The notes: a model not told the origin generated them from the sequence alone. A stretch of 64,000 nucleotides of DNA from an uncultured Rhodopila sp. (GCA_903851415.1 CAINOE010000105.1:121803-185802); one strand, 5' to 3'; positions 42,221 to 51,486 are shown, numbered from the stretch's first letter. A program made the numbers and translations.

Positions 42221-42544
42221 ATGTCAGTGAAACTGAGGCAGCACCGAGGCCCAATGCCTAGGAAAATTGTCTGGACGAACGGCCAGGATACCCAAATCCG
42301 GCGGCTGCGCACCGAAGGCGCAAGCTGGGATGTCATCGCCCTCACGCTCGGGCTCGCCCGCTGGACGGTGATCGAGCGCGGCCGCCTCATCGGCGTCGGG
42401 CGCAGACCCGCCAACGCCGCCGCGGCACCCGAAGAGCCCGGCCGCGCGCCGCTGGCCGCCGGCCATCCCGACAGTTGGGGCGCGATCAACCGGAACACGA
42501 CCCTGGACGGCACGCCGTTCCAGTTGCCCGGCGCCATCCGCTGA
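42221..42544 (+). CDS. Small GcrA-like / AsnC-like helix-turn-helix protein
   Basis: 107 residues; the second Met (42254, MPRKIVWTNGQDTQI) is the likelier start as the homeodomain-like HTH begins there: DTQIRRLRTEGASWDVIALT then LGLARWTVIERGRLIGVGR, the style seen at the N-terminus of GcrA-type regulators and phage small proteins. The C-terminal half is Ala/Pro rich and ends with a conserved-looking GTPFQLPGAIR. It is probably DNA-binding. It is followed after 37 bases by a phage-type gene, and its promoter region carries the XRE operator-like motif. Confidence 0.65.
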   Translation: MSVKLRQHRGPMPRKIVWTNGQDTQIRRLRTEGASWDVIALTLGLARWTVIERGRLIGVGRRPANAAAAPEEPGRAPLAAGHPDSWGAINRNTTLDGTPFQLPGAIR

Positions 42545-42581
42545 CCGGCCCGTTTCCACGACACCGCTGAAGGAGAAGACC

Positions 42582-43073
42582 ATGACGATTGCGCGATCAA
42601 CCGCGCCCGGGGCCGCGGCCGCCGGCAAGCCGGCGATCCGACCGGCGATGACCAACGGCTATGACATCGACGCCGACTTCGTCATCTACCGGCTGGAGGA
42701 AGCCGGCGCGACCCTGCTGGCTTTGCCGGGCACCGGCTGGTCCACCCGGCTGCGCAGCTCCTCGCTGGAAATCGTCCGCACCGCTCTGGAATCCTATGGC
42801 TGGAGCGAGGCGAGAATACGTCCGCTGGTCCCTTCGGCGGACAAGATCACCCGGATGGACGAAGCGATGAGCTGGATCCCGCTGATCCCGCTGGACCGCT
42901 ACGTCCTGCGCCGGGTCGTCGGCGCGCGCAGCCTCGTGCACCCCGTAACCGACCGCCACCTGTTCCCATGGCGCCGGCTGGGGAAGGCGCTGGGAGCGGA
43001 TCACAAGGCGATCCAGCGCTGGCACGCGCAGGGGATCGCGATGATCGTGCAGGCCTTGAAGGCGGCCGCGTAG
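42582..43073 (+). CDS. DUF6362-like phage-type protein
   Basis: 163 residues. The N-terminal 70 residues contain DADFVIYRLEEAGATLLALP then GTGWSTRLRSSSLEIV; the C-terminal part has MDEAMSWIPLIPLDRYVLRRVVGAR and WRRLGKALGADHKAIQRWHAQGI, a degenerate helix-turn-helix resembling DUF6362-type proteins, which I associate with prophage small-terminase or control regions. The assignment is from pattern memory only. It lies in the rightward arm of the XRE block; there are no structural phage genes next to it, so this is at most a remnant. Confidence 0.5.
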   Translation: MTIARSTAPGAAAAGKPAIRPAMTNGYDIDADFVIYRLEEAGATLLALPGTGWSTRLRSSSLEIVRTALESYGWSEARIRPLVPSADKITRMDEAMSWIPLIPLDRYVLRRVVGARSLVHPVTDRHLFPWRRLGKALGADHKAIQRWHAQGIAMIVQALKAAA

Positions 43074-43373
43074 CGGCAGCCGCCCCTGTGGCGGGCGACT
43101 CCGCCCGCGGAGCGTGCGGGAGGGTTTCGCGCGCTGCGTCATGGCCGCAGCGGACGGTCCGGCCCTGGCGGCACGTCTATGAAGCGTGCAACGATCTCAA
43201 ATCCGGCGGAACGAGGCTTGCGGTCTCGCCGGGGTTGGTGCACGATCGTTTTATTGCCGCCGTCCGGCGGCGCCGCCTCATTAACGGCCGCCGGCGCGCA
43301 GGCCCGCCGGGCGGATCAATACGGTACATGCAGCAGGGCGCGTAAGAAGCCCGGTGGCAACACGGGAGGACTC
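43074..43373. other. Intergenic region, nothing recognised
   Basis: 300 GC-rich bases between the phage-type gene and the MFS gene. No frame, hairpin with T-run or repeat stands out. The last 12 bases (CACGGGAGGACT) form the ribosome site of the MFS gene. Confidence 0.5.
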
Positions 43374-44693
43374 ATGGCTACCAAGGGCAATTTCCGCTGG
43401 ATCGTCATCTTCCTCCTGTTCTACATCACAGTCGCCAACTATATTGACCGATCGGCGATCGCGTTCGCCACCAGCGACATCAAGGCAGAACTGGGGCTCG
43501 GGCCGACGGAAATCGGGCTGATCCTCGGCGCCTTCGGCCTCGGCTACGCCGTCACGACATTCCTTGGCGGCATCGCGGTGGACCGGTGGGGCGCCCGCGC
43601 CGTGCTGCTCGTCGCCGCCCTGATGTGGACGGCATCCATCGGCGTCACCGGATTTGCCGGCGGGTTCCTGACGCTTTATCTCGCGCGCACCGTGCTCGGC
43701 GTCGCAGAGGGTCCGAACTTCCCGGCCCTGACCGGCGCCGTCAGCAAGTGGCTGGCGCCGCATGAACGGGCCATCGCGCTGGGCAACACACTGGTCGCCG
43801 TGCCGCTGGCGCTGGCCATCGGCGCGCCGGTCTCGACCCAGTTGATCCACGCTTTCGGCTGGCGCGGCATGTTCTTCGCGCTGACGGTGATCAGCGGCCT
43901 CTGGGTGCCGCTGTGGCTTATTTTCTTCCGCAACGAGCCGGCGCAGTCGTCCTTCGTCGGCGATGCGGAGCTGAAATATATCCGCGGCGGGGTCGATGCG
44001 GCCCGCGACCGCTCCGCCGGCCACGTGCGGCACGGCTTCACCGACTGGCGCCTGCTGCTGACCAACCGGACGCTGCTGGCGAACTACTGGGCGTTCTTCG
44101 TGTTCGGATACTTCCTGTTCTTCTTCATGACGTGGCTGCCGAACTATCTGGCTCAGACCTACGGGTTGAACGTGCGCGAAGTCGGCCTGTTCGCCATCCT
44201 GCCCTGGGCCTGCGCCGCCGTGCTGCTGGTCGCGCTGGGCTATCTCTCGGATTACCTGCTGAAGCGCACCGGCAGGCTGCGGATTGCCCGCAGCATGCTG
44301 ATCTGCGCCAGCCAGCTCATCGCGGCGCTGGCGGTGATCCCCGTCGGCCTGACCCACAGCCTGCCGGTGGCGATCGCCTGCATCACGATCGCGGTGGCGT
44401 TCAGCATGGGGGCGAACGCCTCATATTACGCGGTCAATGTCGATATCGTGCCGGGCCGCGCCGCAACGGCGCTCGGGATCATGGACACCGGTTTCGCGAT
44501 CTCCGGCTTCCTCGCACCGGCGATCACCGGCTGGGTCGTCGGCGCGTTCGGATCGTTCCAATACGCGTTCCTGCTGATGGCCGGGCTGGCGCTGTCGTCG
44601 GTTCTGGTGGTGCTGGTGTTCCATCATCCCGACGAGGATCGCTCCGACCAGCCGGCGGCTGTCGGCGCCGCGTTGCGGGCGGCGGGGGACTAG
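43374..44693 (+). CDS. MFS transporter, anion:cation symporter type
   Basis: 439 residues with twelve membrane helices in the MFS pattern. The first helix region WIVIFLLFYITVANYIDRSA contains the YIDR feature of the ACS (hexuronate/glucarate/tartrate) family, followed by the loop motif GGIAVDRWGARAVLL and GVAEGPNFPALTGAVSKWLAPHERA. The central loop is long and charged (DAARDRSAGHVRHG). Relatives import sugar acids or aromatic acids with protons; the substrate is unknown and no catabolic genes are adjacent. ATG 43374 is preceded by GGGAGGACTC. Earlier in-frame starts lie in non-family sequence. Confidence 0.88.
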   Translation: MATKGNFRWIVIFLLFYITVANYIDRSAIAFATSDIKAELGLGPTEIGLILGAFGLGYAVTTFLGGIAVDRWGARAVLLVAALMWTASIGVTGFAGGFLTLYLARTVLGVAEGPNFPALTGAVSKWLAPHERAIALGNTLVAVPLALAIGAPVSTQLIHAFGWRGMFFALTVISGLWVPLWLIFFRNEPAQSSFVGDAELKYIRGGVDAARDRSAGHVRHGFTDWRLLLTNRTLLANYWAFFVFGYFLFFFMTWLPNYLAQTYGLNVREVGLFAILPWACAAVLLVALGYLSDYLLKRTGRLRIARSMLICASQLIAALAVIPVGLTHSLPVAIACITIAVAFSMGANASYYAVNVDIVPGRAATALGIMDTGFAISGFLAPAITGWVVGAFGSFQYAFLLMAGLALSSVLVVLVFHHPDEDRSDQPAAVGAALRAAGD

Positions 44694-45338
44694 CGGGGGC
44701 AGCGTGCCGGGGTTCTCCGGCGCGCGAATGGTTTCGGTTCCGTGGATAGGTCCCGGCTGCTCTTACCTCCGCGCTTCGACGCGGAGCGGGGCGCAGGGTT
44801 TCGCGGATGCGCTTCGGGCCGCGCGGTCATACCGCATCTGCGCCCCACTCTGCGCATGGCCAGGAAAATGGGCCGCCGAAGTCCCCCGAATCGGACACGC
44901 AAACGATATCGGCCGGCAGTCATCGATCCGATCGTAAACCCCGGGGGTTCGATACCCGGCAGCCGATCGTTTAGGCAAAGCAAGTTGTAACACGGATTTC
45001 CACCGATTAGGGGCACGGATTGCACGAATTGGACCGCACCGCCGGCCGGTGGCGCTCCATGCGCCGGTACTGCGTCCGTGGAATCCGTGCGCTTAATCCC
45101 CTTAATCCGTGTTACACTTGCTTTCCGCTACTGCGGAACCCGATGGCCGCGGTTCGCCCGACCTTCGCCATGCGTGTATGTTCCTGCATGGTGCTGTGGC
45201 GAAACGCGGAGTTTACGCACTCACCGGCGGTGCCGGTGACGCGCCCTTGATCACCCGCACGCCGCTGAACGTCCGATCCGCCGTGCCCGCCACCGGCGGC
45301 ACTCCATTGCATGGCCGTCCCTCCGTTTTCACGCAGGC
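44694..45338. other. Intergenic region with a long inverted repeat, no gene seen
   Basis: 645 bases between the MFS stop and the accC stop. The inverted repeat at 44979-45122 is the main structure. No frame resembles a protein, and no terminator with T-run was identified for either gene. Confidence 0.5.
44979..45122. repeat. Long inverted repeat (144 bp)
   Basis: Left arm AGCAAGTTGTAACACGGATT (44979-44998); right arm on the complementary strand AGCAAGTGTAACACGGATT (45104-45122), differing by one inserted T. The interior repeats CACGGATT-type words and CGGTGGCGC. It resembles a stem element with GC-rich centre. Only one copy is in the window, so mobility is unproven. Confidence 0.6.
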
Positions 45339-46679
45339 CTAGCCCCGGGCGACGAACTTCTCCAACCAGTGGATCGTGTAATCGCCCGCCTGGAATTCCG
45401 GATCGTTGACGATCCGCTGGTGCAGCGCGATCGTCGTCTTGATCCCCACCACCGCGAACTCATCCAGCGCCCGCCGCAGCCGGTTGATCGCAGCCTCGCG
45501 CGTCGGCGCGTGCACGATCAGCTTGGCGATCAGGCTGTCGTAGAACGGCGGCACGAAATACCCGGCATACAGCGCCGAATCGATCCGCACGCCGAGCCCG
45601 CCCGGCGCATGGTACGCCGTCACCCGCCCCGGAGTCGGCACGAACGTCACCGGATCCTCGGCGGTGATCCGGCACTCGATCGCATGCCCGGTGAACGTCA
45701 CGTCGCGCTGCTCATAGCCGAGCCGCGCGCCGGAGGCGACGCGGATCTGCTCGCGCACCAGATCGACGTCGCACAGCATCTCCGTCACCGGATGCTCCAC
45801 CTGAAGGCGGGTGTTCATCTCGATGAAGGCGAACTGGCCGTCCTGGTAGAGGAACTCCAGGGTGCCGGCGTTGCGGTAGCCCAGCTTGCGCAGCGCCGCC
45901 GTCGCGGTTTCACCCAGGGCGTCGCGCTGCACGGCGCTGATCGCCGGCGAGCCGGCCTCCTCCAGCACCTTCTGGTGGCGCCGCTGCAGGCTGCAATCGC
46001 GTTCCCCGAAATGCACCACGTTGCCGTGGTTGTCGGCCATGATCTGCAGCTCGATATGGCGCGGCTTGTCGAGATACTTCTCCATGTAGACCGCGTCGTT
46101 GCCGAACGCGGTGCGCGATTCGGTGCGCGCCAGGCGGAACGCGTCCTCGATCTCGGACGGGTCGCGCGCGACCTTCATGCCGCGCCCGCCGCCGCCCGCC
46201 GCCGCCTTGATCAGCACCGGATAGCCGATGCGCGCCGCCGTCTCGCGCGCCGTCTCCAGATCGGGCAATTCGCCGTCCGAACCGGGCACCAGCGGCACGC
46301 CAACCGCCGCCATCGCGGTCTTGGCGGCGATCTTGTCGCCCATCATGCCGATATGTTCGGCCGAGGGGCCGATGAACGTCAGGCCATGCGCGTCCACCAT
46401 GTCGGCGAAGCTCGCATTCTCCGACAGGAAGCCGTAGCCCGGGTGGATCGCATCCGCCCCGGTGATCGACGCCGCCGACAAAATGGCCGGGATGTTGAGG
46501 TAGCTGTCCTTGGCGGGCGGCGGCCCGATGCAGACGCTTTCGTCCGACAGGCGGACATGCATCGCCTCGGCATCGGCCGTGGAATGCACCGCGACGGTCG
46601 AAATGCCCAGCTCGCGGCACGCGCGCTGGATGCGGAGGGCGATCTCGCCTCGATTGGCGATCAGGATCTTTTGGAACAA
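45339..46679 (-). CDS. accC: Acetyl-CoA carboxylase, biotin carboxylase subunit
   Basis: 446 residues with the carbamoyl-phosphate-synthase-like ATP-grasp: KILIANRGEIALRIQRACRE, GYGFLSENASFADMV, the glycine-rich KAAAGGGGRGMKVA, GERDCSLQRRHQKVLEEA, FIEMNTRLQVEHPVTE (catalytic Glu/Arg region) and GHAIECRITAEDP. It carboxylates the biotin on AccB using ATP and bicarbonate, the first step of fatty acid synthesis. Start codon is TTG at 46677-46679 (FQKILIANRGE), four bases after the accB stop; no ATG in frame gives the family N-terminus. Third gene of aroQ-accB-accC. Confidence 0.95.
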   Translation of the reverse strand: MFQKILIANRGEIALRIQRACRELGISTVAVHSTADAEAMHVRLSDESVCIGPPPAKDSYLNIPAILSAASITGADAIHPGYGFLSENASFADMVDAHGLTFIGPSAEHIGMMGDKIAAKTAMAAVGVPLVPGSDGELPDLETARETAARIGYPVLIKAAAGGGGRGMKVARDPSEIEDAFRLARTESRTAFGNDAVYMEKYLDKPRHIELQIMADNHGNVVHFGERDCSLQRRHQKVLEEAGSPAISAVQRDALGETATAALRKLGYRNAGTLEFLYQDGQFAFIEMNTRLQVEHPVTEMLCDVDLVREQIRVASGARLGYEQRDVTFTGHAIECRITAEDPVTFVPTPGRVTAYHAPGGLGVRIDSALYAGYFVPPFYDSLIAKLIVHAPTREAAINRLRRALDEFAVVGIKTTIALHQRIVNDPEFQAGDYTIHWLEKFVARG

Positions 46680-46683
46680 CGGA

Positions 46684-47133
46684 TCATTCCAGGATCATCA
46701 GCACTTCGCCGTACTCGACGGGCGAGCTGTGCTGCACCAGGATCGAGCTGACGGTGCCCGATTTCGGCGCCTTGATCTGGTTGAAGGTCTTCATCGCCTC
46801 GATCAGCAGCAAGGTCTGGCCCGCCGTGACCGGCTGCCCGACGGAAACGAACGGCGGCGCCCCCGGCTCGGGCGACAGGTACGCCACGCCGACCATCGGG
46901 CTGCTCACGGCGCCGGGGTGATCGGCCAGATCCTGCACGACCGGCGCCGATACCGCCTGAACCGGAGCGGGCGCGGCCGCGGCAACCGAGGTCACCATGG
47001 TCGCCGGCGCAAGATTGCGGACGACACGGATTCGGCTGTCCTTGTCGGCAATCTCGATCTCGGACAGGCCGGTTTCCACCAGCACCGCGGCCAGGGCGCG
47101 GATCGCGTCGGGATCGATCGGAATACGGGTCAA
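46684..47133 (-). CDS. accB: Acetyl-CoA carboxylase, biotin carboxyl carrier protein
   Basis: 149 residues: N-terminal IDPDAIRALAAVLVETGLSE, an Ala/Pro/Val linker (VAAAAPAPVQAVSAP), then the biotinyl domain with YLSPEPGAPPFVSVGQPVTA, LLLIEAMKTFNQIKAPKSGT (biotin on the Lys of EAMK) and SPVEYGEVLMIL. The start is TTG at 47131-47133, preceded on the minus strand by GGAGGAACACCG; the codon overlaps the aroQ stop (TTGA). Translation is thus coupled to aroQ and goes on to accC after four bases. Confidence 0.93.
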   Translation of the reverse strand: MTRIPIDPDAIRALAAVLVETGLSEIEIADKDSRIRVVRNLAPATMVTSVAAAAPAPVQAVSAPVVQDLADHPGAVSSPMVGVAYLSPEPGAPPFVSVGQPVTAGQTLLLIEAMKTFNQIKAPKSGTVSSILVQHSSPVEYGEVLMILE

Positions 47134-47591
47134 CGGTGTTCCTCCAAAATATCCGCCATCGCCTGCAAGGCCATGGCATAGCCGCGGACGCCCAGGCCGC
47201 AGATCACGCCCGTCGCCGCCAGCGAAACATAGGACTCCCGGCGAAACGGCTCCCGCCGGTGAATGTTGGTGATGTGCACCTCGATGATCGGCAGCTCCGT
47301 CGCCAGAAGCGCGTCCAGCAAGGCCACCGAGGTCGTGGTGAAGCCCGCCGGATTGATCACGATCCCGGCCGCGCGGCCGCGGCACTCCTGCACCCAGGTC
47401 ACCAGCTCACCCTCGCCATTGGTCTGGCGGAAATCGATCGCCAGCCCGACGTCCTCCGCCGCCTCGGCGCACAGCGCCTCCACATCGTCCAGCGTCGCCC
47501 GGCCATAGAGCTCCGGCTGCCGCAGGCCCAGCATGTTAATGTTGGGCCCGTTGAGCACAGCCACCAACGGTCGGATCGCAGAATGAGGCAT
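47130..47591 (-). CDS. aroQ: Type II 3-dehydroquinate dehydratase
   Basis: 153 residues. LVAVLNGPNINMLGLRQPELYG (active-site Arg/Tyr loop), DFRQTNGEGELVTWVQEC, GIVINPAGFTTTSVALLDAL, PIIEVHITNIHRREPFRRES and SLAATGVICGLGVRGYAMAL are all typical of the type II dodecameric enzyme that dehydrates 3-dehydroquinate in the shikimate pathway. ATG 47591 gives normal length; ATG 47615 would add eight residues. It is the first gene of the aroQ-accB-accC operon, an order common in proteobacteria. Confidence 0.93.
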   Translation of the reverse strand: MPHSAIRPLVAVLNGPNINMLGLRQPELYGRATLDDVEALCAEAAEDVGLAIDFRQTNGEGELVTWVQECRGRAAGIVINPAGFTTTSVALLDALLATELPIIEVHITNIHRREPFRRESYVSLAATGVICGLGVRGYAMALQAMADILEEHR

Positions 47592-47713
47592 AGCGTGCGC
47601 CCGTAGCATAGGCAACGCCGCTGGTCCAATTCTGGAAAGAAAGCCCGGGGCTGCGCGCCCCGGCCTTCCTTGCCAAGGTTGCCGCCCGGCGCCGGGCGCA
47701 CCATAGTCTCGGG

Positions 47714-47938
47714 ATGCCCAGTGCTGTCACGTTGACCCTGAACGGCGAAAGCCGGGTGTTTGACGGACCCGCTTCAGGTCCGCTCTCGGTTGCGGCGCTG
47801 TTGGCCGCGATTGGCCTCGACACCCGCAAGGTGGCGGTGGAACGGAACGAGGAGATCGTGCCGCGCTCGCGCTATGCCGACACCTGGCTGGCAAGCGGCG
47901 ATGCGTTGGAGATCGTGCACTTCATTGGTGGAGGCTGA
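47714..47938 (+). CDS. thiS: Sulfur carrier protein ThiS
   Basis: 74 residues with a ubiquitin-like fold: [58 protein letters not shown] and the C-terminal di-glycine IVHFIGGG (three Gly), which is adenylated and thiocarboxylated as sulfur donor for the thiazole of thiamine. thiG follows after two bases. The 98-base leader, divergent from aroQ, shows no THI box. Confidence 0.9.
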   Translation: MPSAVTLTLNGESRVFDGPASGPLSVAALLAAIGLDTRKVAVERNEEIVPRSRYADTWLASGDALEIVHFIGGG

Positions 47939-47940
47939 GC

Positions 47941-48723
47941 ATGGACGGATCTGACGACACCTGGACGGTGGCGGGCCGGACCTTCCGGTCCCGGCTGATC
48001 GTCGGCACCGGACGCTACAAGGACCTCGAGGAAACCGGCCGCGCGATCGAGGCGAGCGGAGCGGAGATCGTCACCGTGGCGCTGCGCCGGGTGAACCTGT
48101 CGGACCCGAACGCGCCGATGCTGCAGGATTACGTGGACCCGAAGAAATACACCTACCTGCCGAACACCGCCGGCTGCTTCACCGCGAAGGAAGCGGTGCG
48201 GACCCTGCGTCTGGCGCGGGAGGCCGGCGGCTGGAACCTGGTGAAGCTGGAGGTTCTGGGGCCGCCGCCGCTGCTCTATCCCGACATGCCCGGCACCTTC
48301 GAGGCGGCGGAGGCGCTGATCAGGGACGGGTTCGAGGTGATGGTCTACTGCGCCGACGATCCGCTGGCGGCGAAGCGGCTGGAGGACATGGGATGCGTGG
48401 CGATCATGCCGCTCGGGGCACCCATCGGCTCGGGATTGGGCATCCAGAACCCGGCGATGATCAGCCTGATGAAGGAGCAGGTCACCGTGCCGTTCCTGGT
48501 CGATGCCGGCGTCGGCACGGCGTCGGATGCGGCGATCGCGATGGAGCTGGGTTGCGATGCGGTGCTGCTGAATTCGGCGATCGCGCATGCCGGTGACCCG
48601 GTGCTGATGGCGCGGGCGATGAAGGCGGCGATCGAAGCGGGGCGGCTGGCATACCGGGCCGGCCGGATGCCGCGGCGGATGGGCGCCGATCCGTCGAGTC
48701 CGCTGACGGGATTGATCCGCTAG
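47941..48723 (+). CDS. thiG: Thiazole synthase
   Basis: 260 residues in a TIM barrel: [82 protein letters not shown] segment ([19 protein letters not shown]), and [20 protein letters not shown]. The conserved Lys that forms an imine with deoxyxylulose phosphate lies in LVKLEV. It joins ThiS thiocarboxylate, DXP and dehydroglycine to form the thiazole. Immediately downstream of thiS; no thiO, thiE or thiF in the window. Confidence 0.95.
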   Translation: MDGSDDTWTVAGRTFRSRLIVGTGRYKDLEETGRAIEASGAEIVTVALRRVNLSDPNAPMLQDYVDPKKYTYLPNTAGCFTAKEAVRTLRLAREAGGWNLVKLEVLGPPPLLYPDMPGTFEAAEALIRDGFEVMVYCADDPLAAKRLEDMGCVAIMPLGAPIGSGLGIQNPAMISLMKEQVTVPFLVDAGVGTASDAAIAMELGCDAVLLNSAIAHAGDPVLMARAMKAAIEAGRLAYRAGRMPRRMGADPSSPLTGLIR

Positions 48724-49054
48724 GGGGCAAGGGCGGCTTCCGTTTGCGGATGATGGGGTTTTGTTTTCCGCATCCGAACGGACGACGCAGGGGGCTCTGG
48801 TCCGCCGCGCTTCCGGCGCGGCACTTCAGGCCGGCGACAGGCGGCGGTTAGCCCGATCGCCACATTGTTAATTCACACCGATCGCGGGATCATTATTATA
48901 CTCGAAAGTCGGTGACGGCAGGCGTTTGCGCACACACGCACGGTCAATCGGATCTCGGGTCCGAGCGTTGGCGCAACTCACGCGCAGGACGCGGGGGATC
49001 GCTCGTCCAGGCTGCTGGTTCCAACGCTGAGGTCGCCGTGACCAGGGGGTATCG
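48724..49054. other. Intergenic region, probable promoter of the methyltransferase-like gene
   Basis: 331 bases. A GC stem (CCGTTTGCGG...CCGCATCC, about 48739-48773, with TTTTGTTTT between) may end the thiSG transcript. At 48865-48903 there is an AT-rich stretch (ATTGTTAATTCACACC, then ATCATTATTATACTCG) unlike its surroundings that could hold a promoter for the rightward gene. No coding frame. Confidence 0.45.
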
Positions 49055-50062
49055 ATGAACCGAACGGCAACGCCGCCGCAACGCCACGGCAAATCAAACG
49101 ATCGTGGCGCGGGCGGATTCAAGTCGCTGATCTATGCCTTCAGGCGCTCTTTGAACGAAAGGCACAAATTCGCCAAGATCTTCCGTGAAAGATTGACCGA
49201 GCCGCTGCATCTGAATGTTCTGGCTTTCTTTGTCCTGCTATTCGGGAAATTTCACCACAAGGTGGAATTCGACCTCGTCGTGCGCCAGCAATTGGCGTTT
49301 TCGATCCTGCATGCCGCCCGGCAGGCCGCAACGCGAGGGCTTCGCAAGATCAGCGTCGTCGAGTTTGGCGTTGCAAGCGGCACCGGTCTGTTGAACATGT
49401 GCGCGATCGCGTCGGAGGTTATGCGCACGACAGGCGTCATGATCGAAATCTATGGCTTCGATGCCGCGACCGGCATGCCGCCGCCCATCGACCATCGCGA
49501 TCATCCGGAGCACTGGCAGCAGGGTGACTTTCCGATGGACGTCGACCGCCTGCGGAACGCCCTTCCCGCCTTTGCGCACCTGATTATCGGCGATGTGAAG
49601 GACACAATCCCGAGCTTCCTGTCCATGCTGTCTCGCGATGCGCCGCTCGCGTTCGTTTCGCTCGACCTGGATTACTATTCGTCGACCAAAAACGCGCTGG
49701 AACTGTTCAAGGGACCCGCCGAACTCTATGCAGCGACGGTCGTGCTGTATCTCGATGACATAGTCGAAGAGTCGACCAATCCCTGGTGCGGTGAACTGCT
49801 GGCGGTTCGCGAATTCAACGACGAGAACGCGATGCGGAAGATTTCGCCGTTCCCGGCTTTACGGACCAGGCGCATCTTCAAGAACGCACTCTGGATCGAT
49901 CAAATCTATCTGCTCCATGTCCTGGACCATGAGGAGCGAAAGCCCCGGATTCGCAGGCTGGCGAATGTCCTGCCGAACGAGTACCTGGGCATGCGGCCGG
50001 AAGCCCGGCAACGGGCCGATCAAAGGCCGGTGGAGGTTCCTGTCGATGGGATCCGGGGATAG
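49055..50062 (+). CDS. Class I SAM-dependent methyltransferase-like protein
   Basis: 335 residues. The central part has a Rossmann-type nucleotide site, SVVEFGVASGTGLLNMCAIA (motif I with Gly-rich loop), IYGFDAATGMP (acidic end of strand 2), and LAFVSLDLDYYSSTKNALEL with VVLYLDDIVEE. This resembles TylF/macrocin-type or sugar-linked methyltransferases, though the catalytic group is not obvious. The first 60 residues are basic and helical, and the C-terminus is a charged tail. No transferase cluster surrounds it. Function unknown beyond the probable fold. ATG 49055 follows CGTGACCAGGGGGTATCG. Confidence 0.65.
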   Translation: MNRTATPPQRHGKSNDRGAGGFKSLIYAFRRSLNERHKFAKIFRERLTEPLHLNVLAFFVLLFGKFHHKVEFDLVVRQQLAFSILHAARQAATRGLRKISVVEFGVASGTGLLNMCAIASEVMRTTGVMIEIYGFDAATGMPPPIDHRDHPEHWQQGDFPMDVDRLRNALPAFAHLIIGDVKDTIPSFLSMLSRDAPLAFVSLDLDYYSSTKNALELFKGPAELYAATVVLYLDDIVEESTNPWCGELLAVREFNDENAMRKISPFPALRTRRIFKNALWIDQIYLLHVLDHEERKPRIRRLANVLPNEYLGMRPEARQRADQRPVEVPVDGIRG

Positions 50063-50125
50063 CGCCTCGCAGCCCTGAATGGCCCCTCCTCCCCAAGCGG
50101 GCCGGAATTCCCGCTTGGGGTGAGA

Positions 50126-51256
50126 TTATACGTAGTACTCCGCCAGCGGCGCGAAGCCATTGAACTTCGTGCTGGCGTACGTCGTGACATACGCCCCGGT
50201 GGACAGCAGTTCCACGCGGTCCCCGCACGTCAATGCCAACGGCAGCCGGTAATTCGACCGCTCATAAAGAATATCCGCGCCATCGCAGGTCGGCCCCGCA
50301 ATCGCCACCGGTCCCGTGGCGGAGCCGTCATGCGGCGTGGCGATGCGATACCTGATCGCCTCGCCTTCGGTCTCCGCCAGCCCGCCGAAGCGGCCGATGT
50401 CCAAATACACCCAGCGCACCGGGTCGTCCGGGTCGCGCCGGCTGACCAGCACGACCTCCGCCGCAACCAGCCCGGCGTCGCCGACGATGAAGCGGCCCGG
50501 CTCGATCAGCATCTCCGGCAGCGCATTGCCGAAATGATCGGTCATCGCCCGCATTATTGCTTCACAAAAACATCCGATCTCCGGCACGTCGTCGCGGTAG
50601 CGCACCGGAAACCCGCCGCCCAGGTTGATCATCCGCAGGTTCACCCCGGCCTCGGTCAGGTCGGTGAACAGCATCGCCACCTTGCCGATGGCGGCCTCAT
50701 ACGCGCGCGTCGCGGTCTGCTGGCTGCCGGCGTGGAACGACAGGCCGTAGGGATCCAGGCCGAGCGCCGCCGCCCGCGTCATCAGCGCCCGCGCGCTCTC
50801 GATCGTCGTGCCGAACTTGCGCGACAGCGGCCAGTCGGCGCCGGTGTTCTCGACCCGGATGCGGCAGTAGACGCGCGCGCCCGGCGCATGCCGCGCCAGC
50901 TTCTCCATCTCCTCGCGCGAATCGAAGGCGAACAGCGTCACACCCGCCGCATGCGCCCGGCGAATCGCCGACACCTTCTTGATCGTGTTGCCGAAGCTGA
51001 TCGCCGCGGCCCGAGCGCCGGCTTCCAGGCAGGCCTCAACCTCCTCGATGCTCGCGGCATCGAAGCGGCTGCACAGGCCCACCAGGCGCGCAAGCACCGG
51101 CGGCGCCGGATTGGCTTTCACCGCGTAATAGATCTGCGCCAGCGGCAGCGCGTCCCGCAGCGCGCGGAAATTCGCTTCCACACGATCGATGTCCAGCACC
51201 AGGCACGGCGTCGCCGGCTGCTGCGTGGCCAGGAATCGGGCGATTTTCGGAGTCAT
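50126..51256 (-). CDS. Type III PLP-dependent decarboxylase (ornithine/diaminopimelate/lysine type)
   Basis: 376 residues in the alanine-racemase-like fold. IYYAVKANPAPPVLARL holds the PLP Lys; FDAASIEEVEACLEAG, KKVSAIRRAHAAGVTLFAFD, LSFHAGSQQ (His stacking on PLP), MINLGGGFPV (glycine loop), IEPGRFIVGDAG, and GPTCDGADILYE carry the phosphate and substrate-binding residues. The GPTCDGxD form and length are those of ornithine/lysine decarboxylases rather than LysA (which has an EPGR plus a longer N-terminus). It would make putrescine or cadaverine in the cytoplasm. Stands alone on the minus strand, divergent from YihY. Confidence 0.85.
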   Translation of the reverse strand: MTPKIARFLATQQPATPCLVLDIDRVEANFRALRDALPLAQIYYAVKANPAPPVLARLVGLCSRFDAASIEEVEACLEAGARAAAISFGNTIKKVSAIRRAHAAGVTLFAFDSREEMEKLARHAPGARVYCRIRVENTGADWPLSRKFGTTIESARALMTRAAALGLDPYGLSFHAGSQQTATRAYEAAIGKVAMLFTDLTEAGVNLRMINLGGGFPVRYRDDVPEIGCFCEAIMRAMTDHFGNALPEMLIEPGRFIVGDAGLVAAEVVLVSRRDPDDPVRWVYLDIGRFGGLAETEGEAIRYRIATPHDGSATGPVAIAGPTCDGADILYERSNYRLPLALTCGDRVELLSTGAYVTTYASTKFNGFAPLAEYYV

Positions 51257-51486
51257 CGCGCCGCGCCTCCCTCGATTGGACGCTCACCTGTCAAGGCGAT
51301 GAGCGTAGTTAACGAAACGGTCGAACGAACCAGCGACCAAACGATTGCCAGAACGCTTGACGTCGTTGCGTAACCACAAGGGGCCAGAGGCACGTGCGTT
51401 GCTGCGTGGCGCCCCCTTAAGACCCCTGCCCCCGGGGCGCAACCTAAATCCGCCGCAGGGTTCAAAATCCGCCCGCGACGTGCCAC

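Noticed and set aside
44936..44965. tRNA-like GGGGGTTCGATACCCGG
   Set aside because: The presumed T-arm does not pair over five bases and no acceptor or anticodon arm could be drawn around it.
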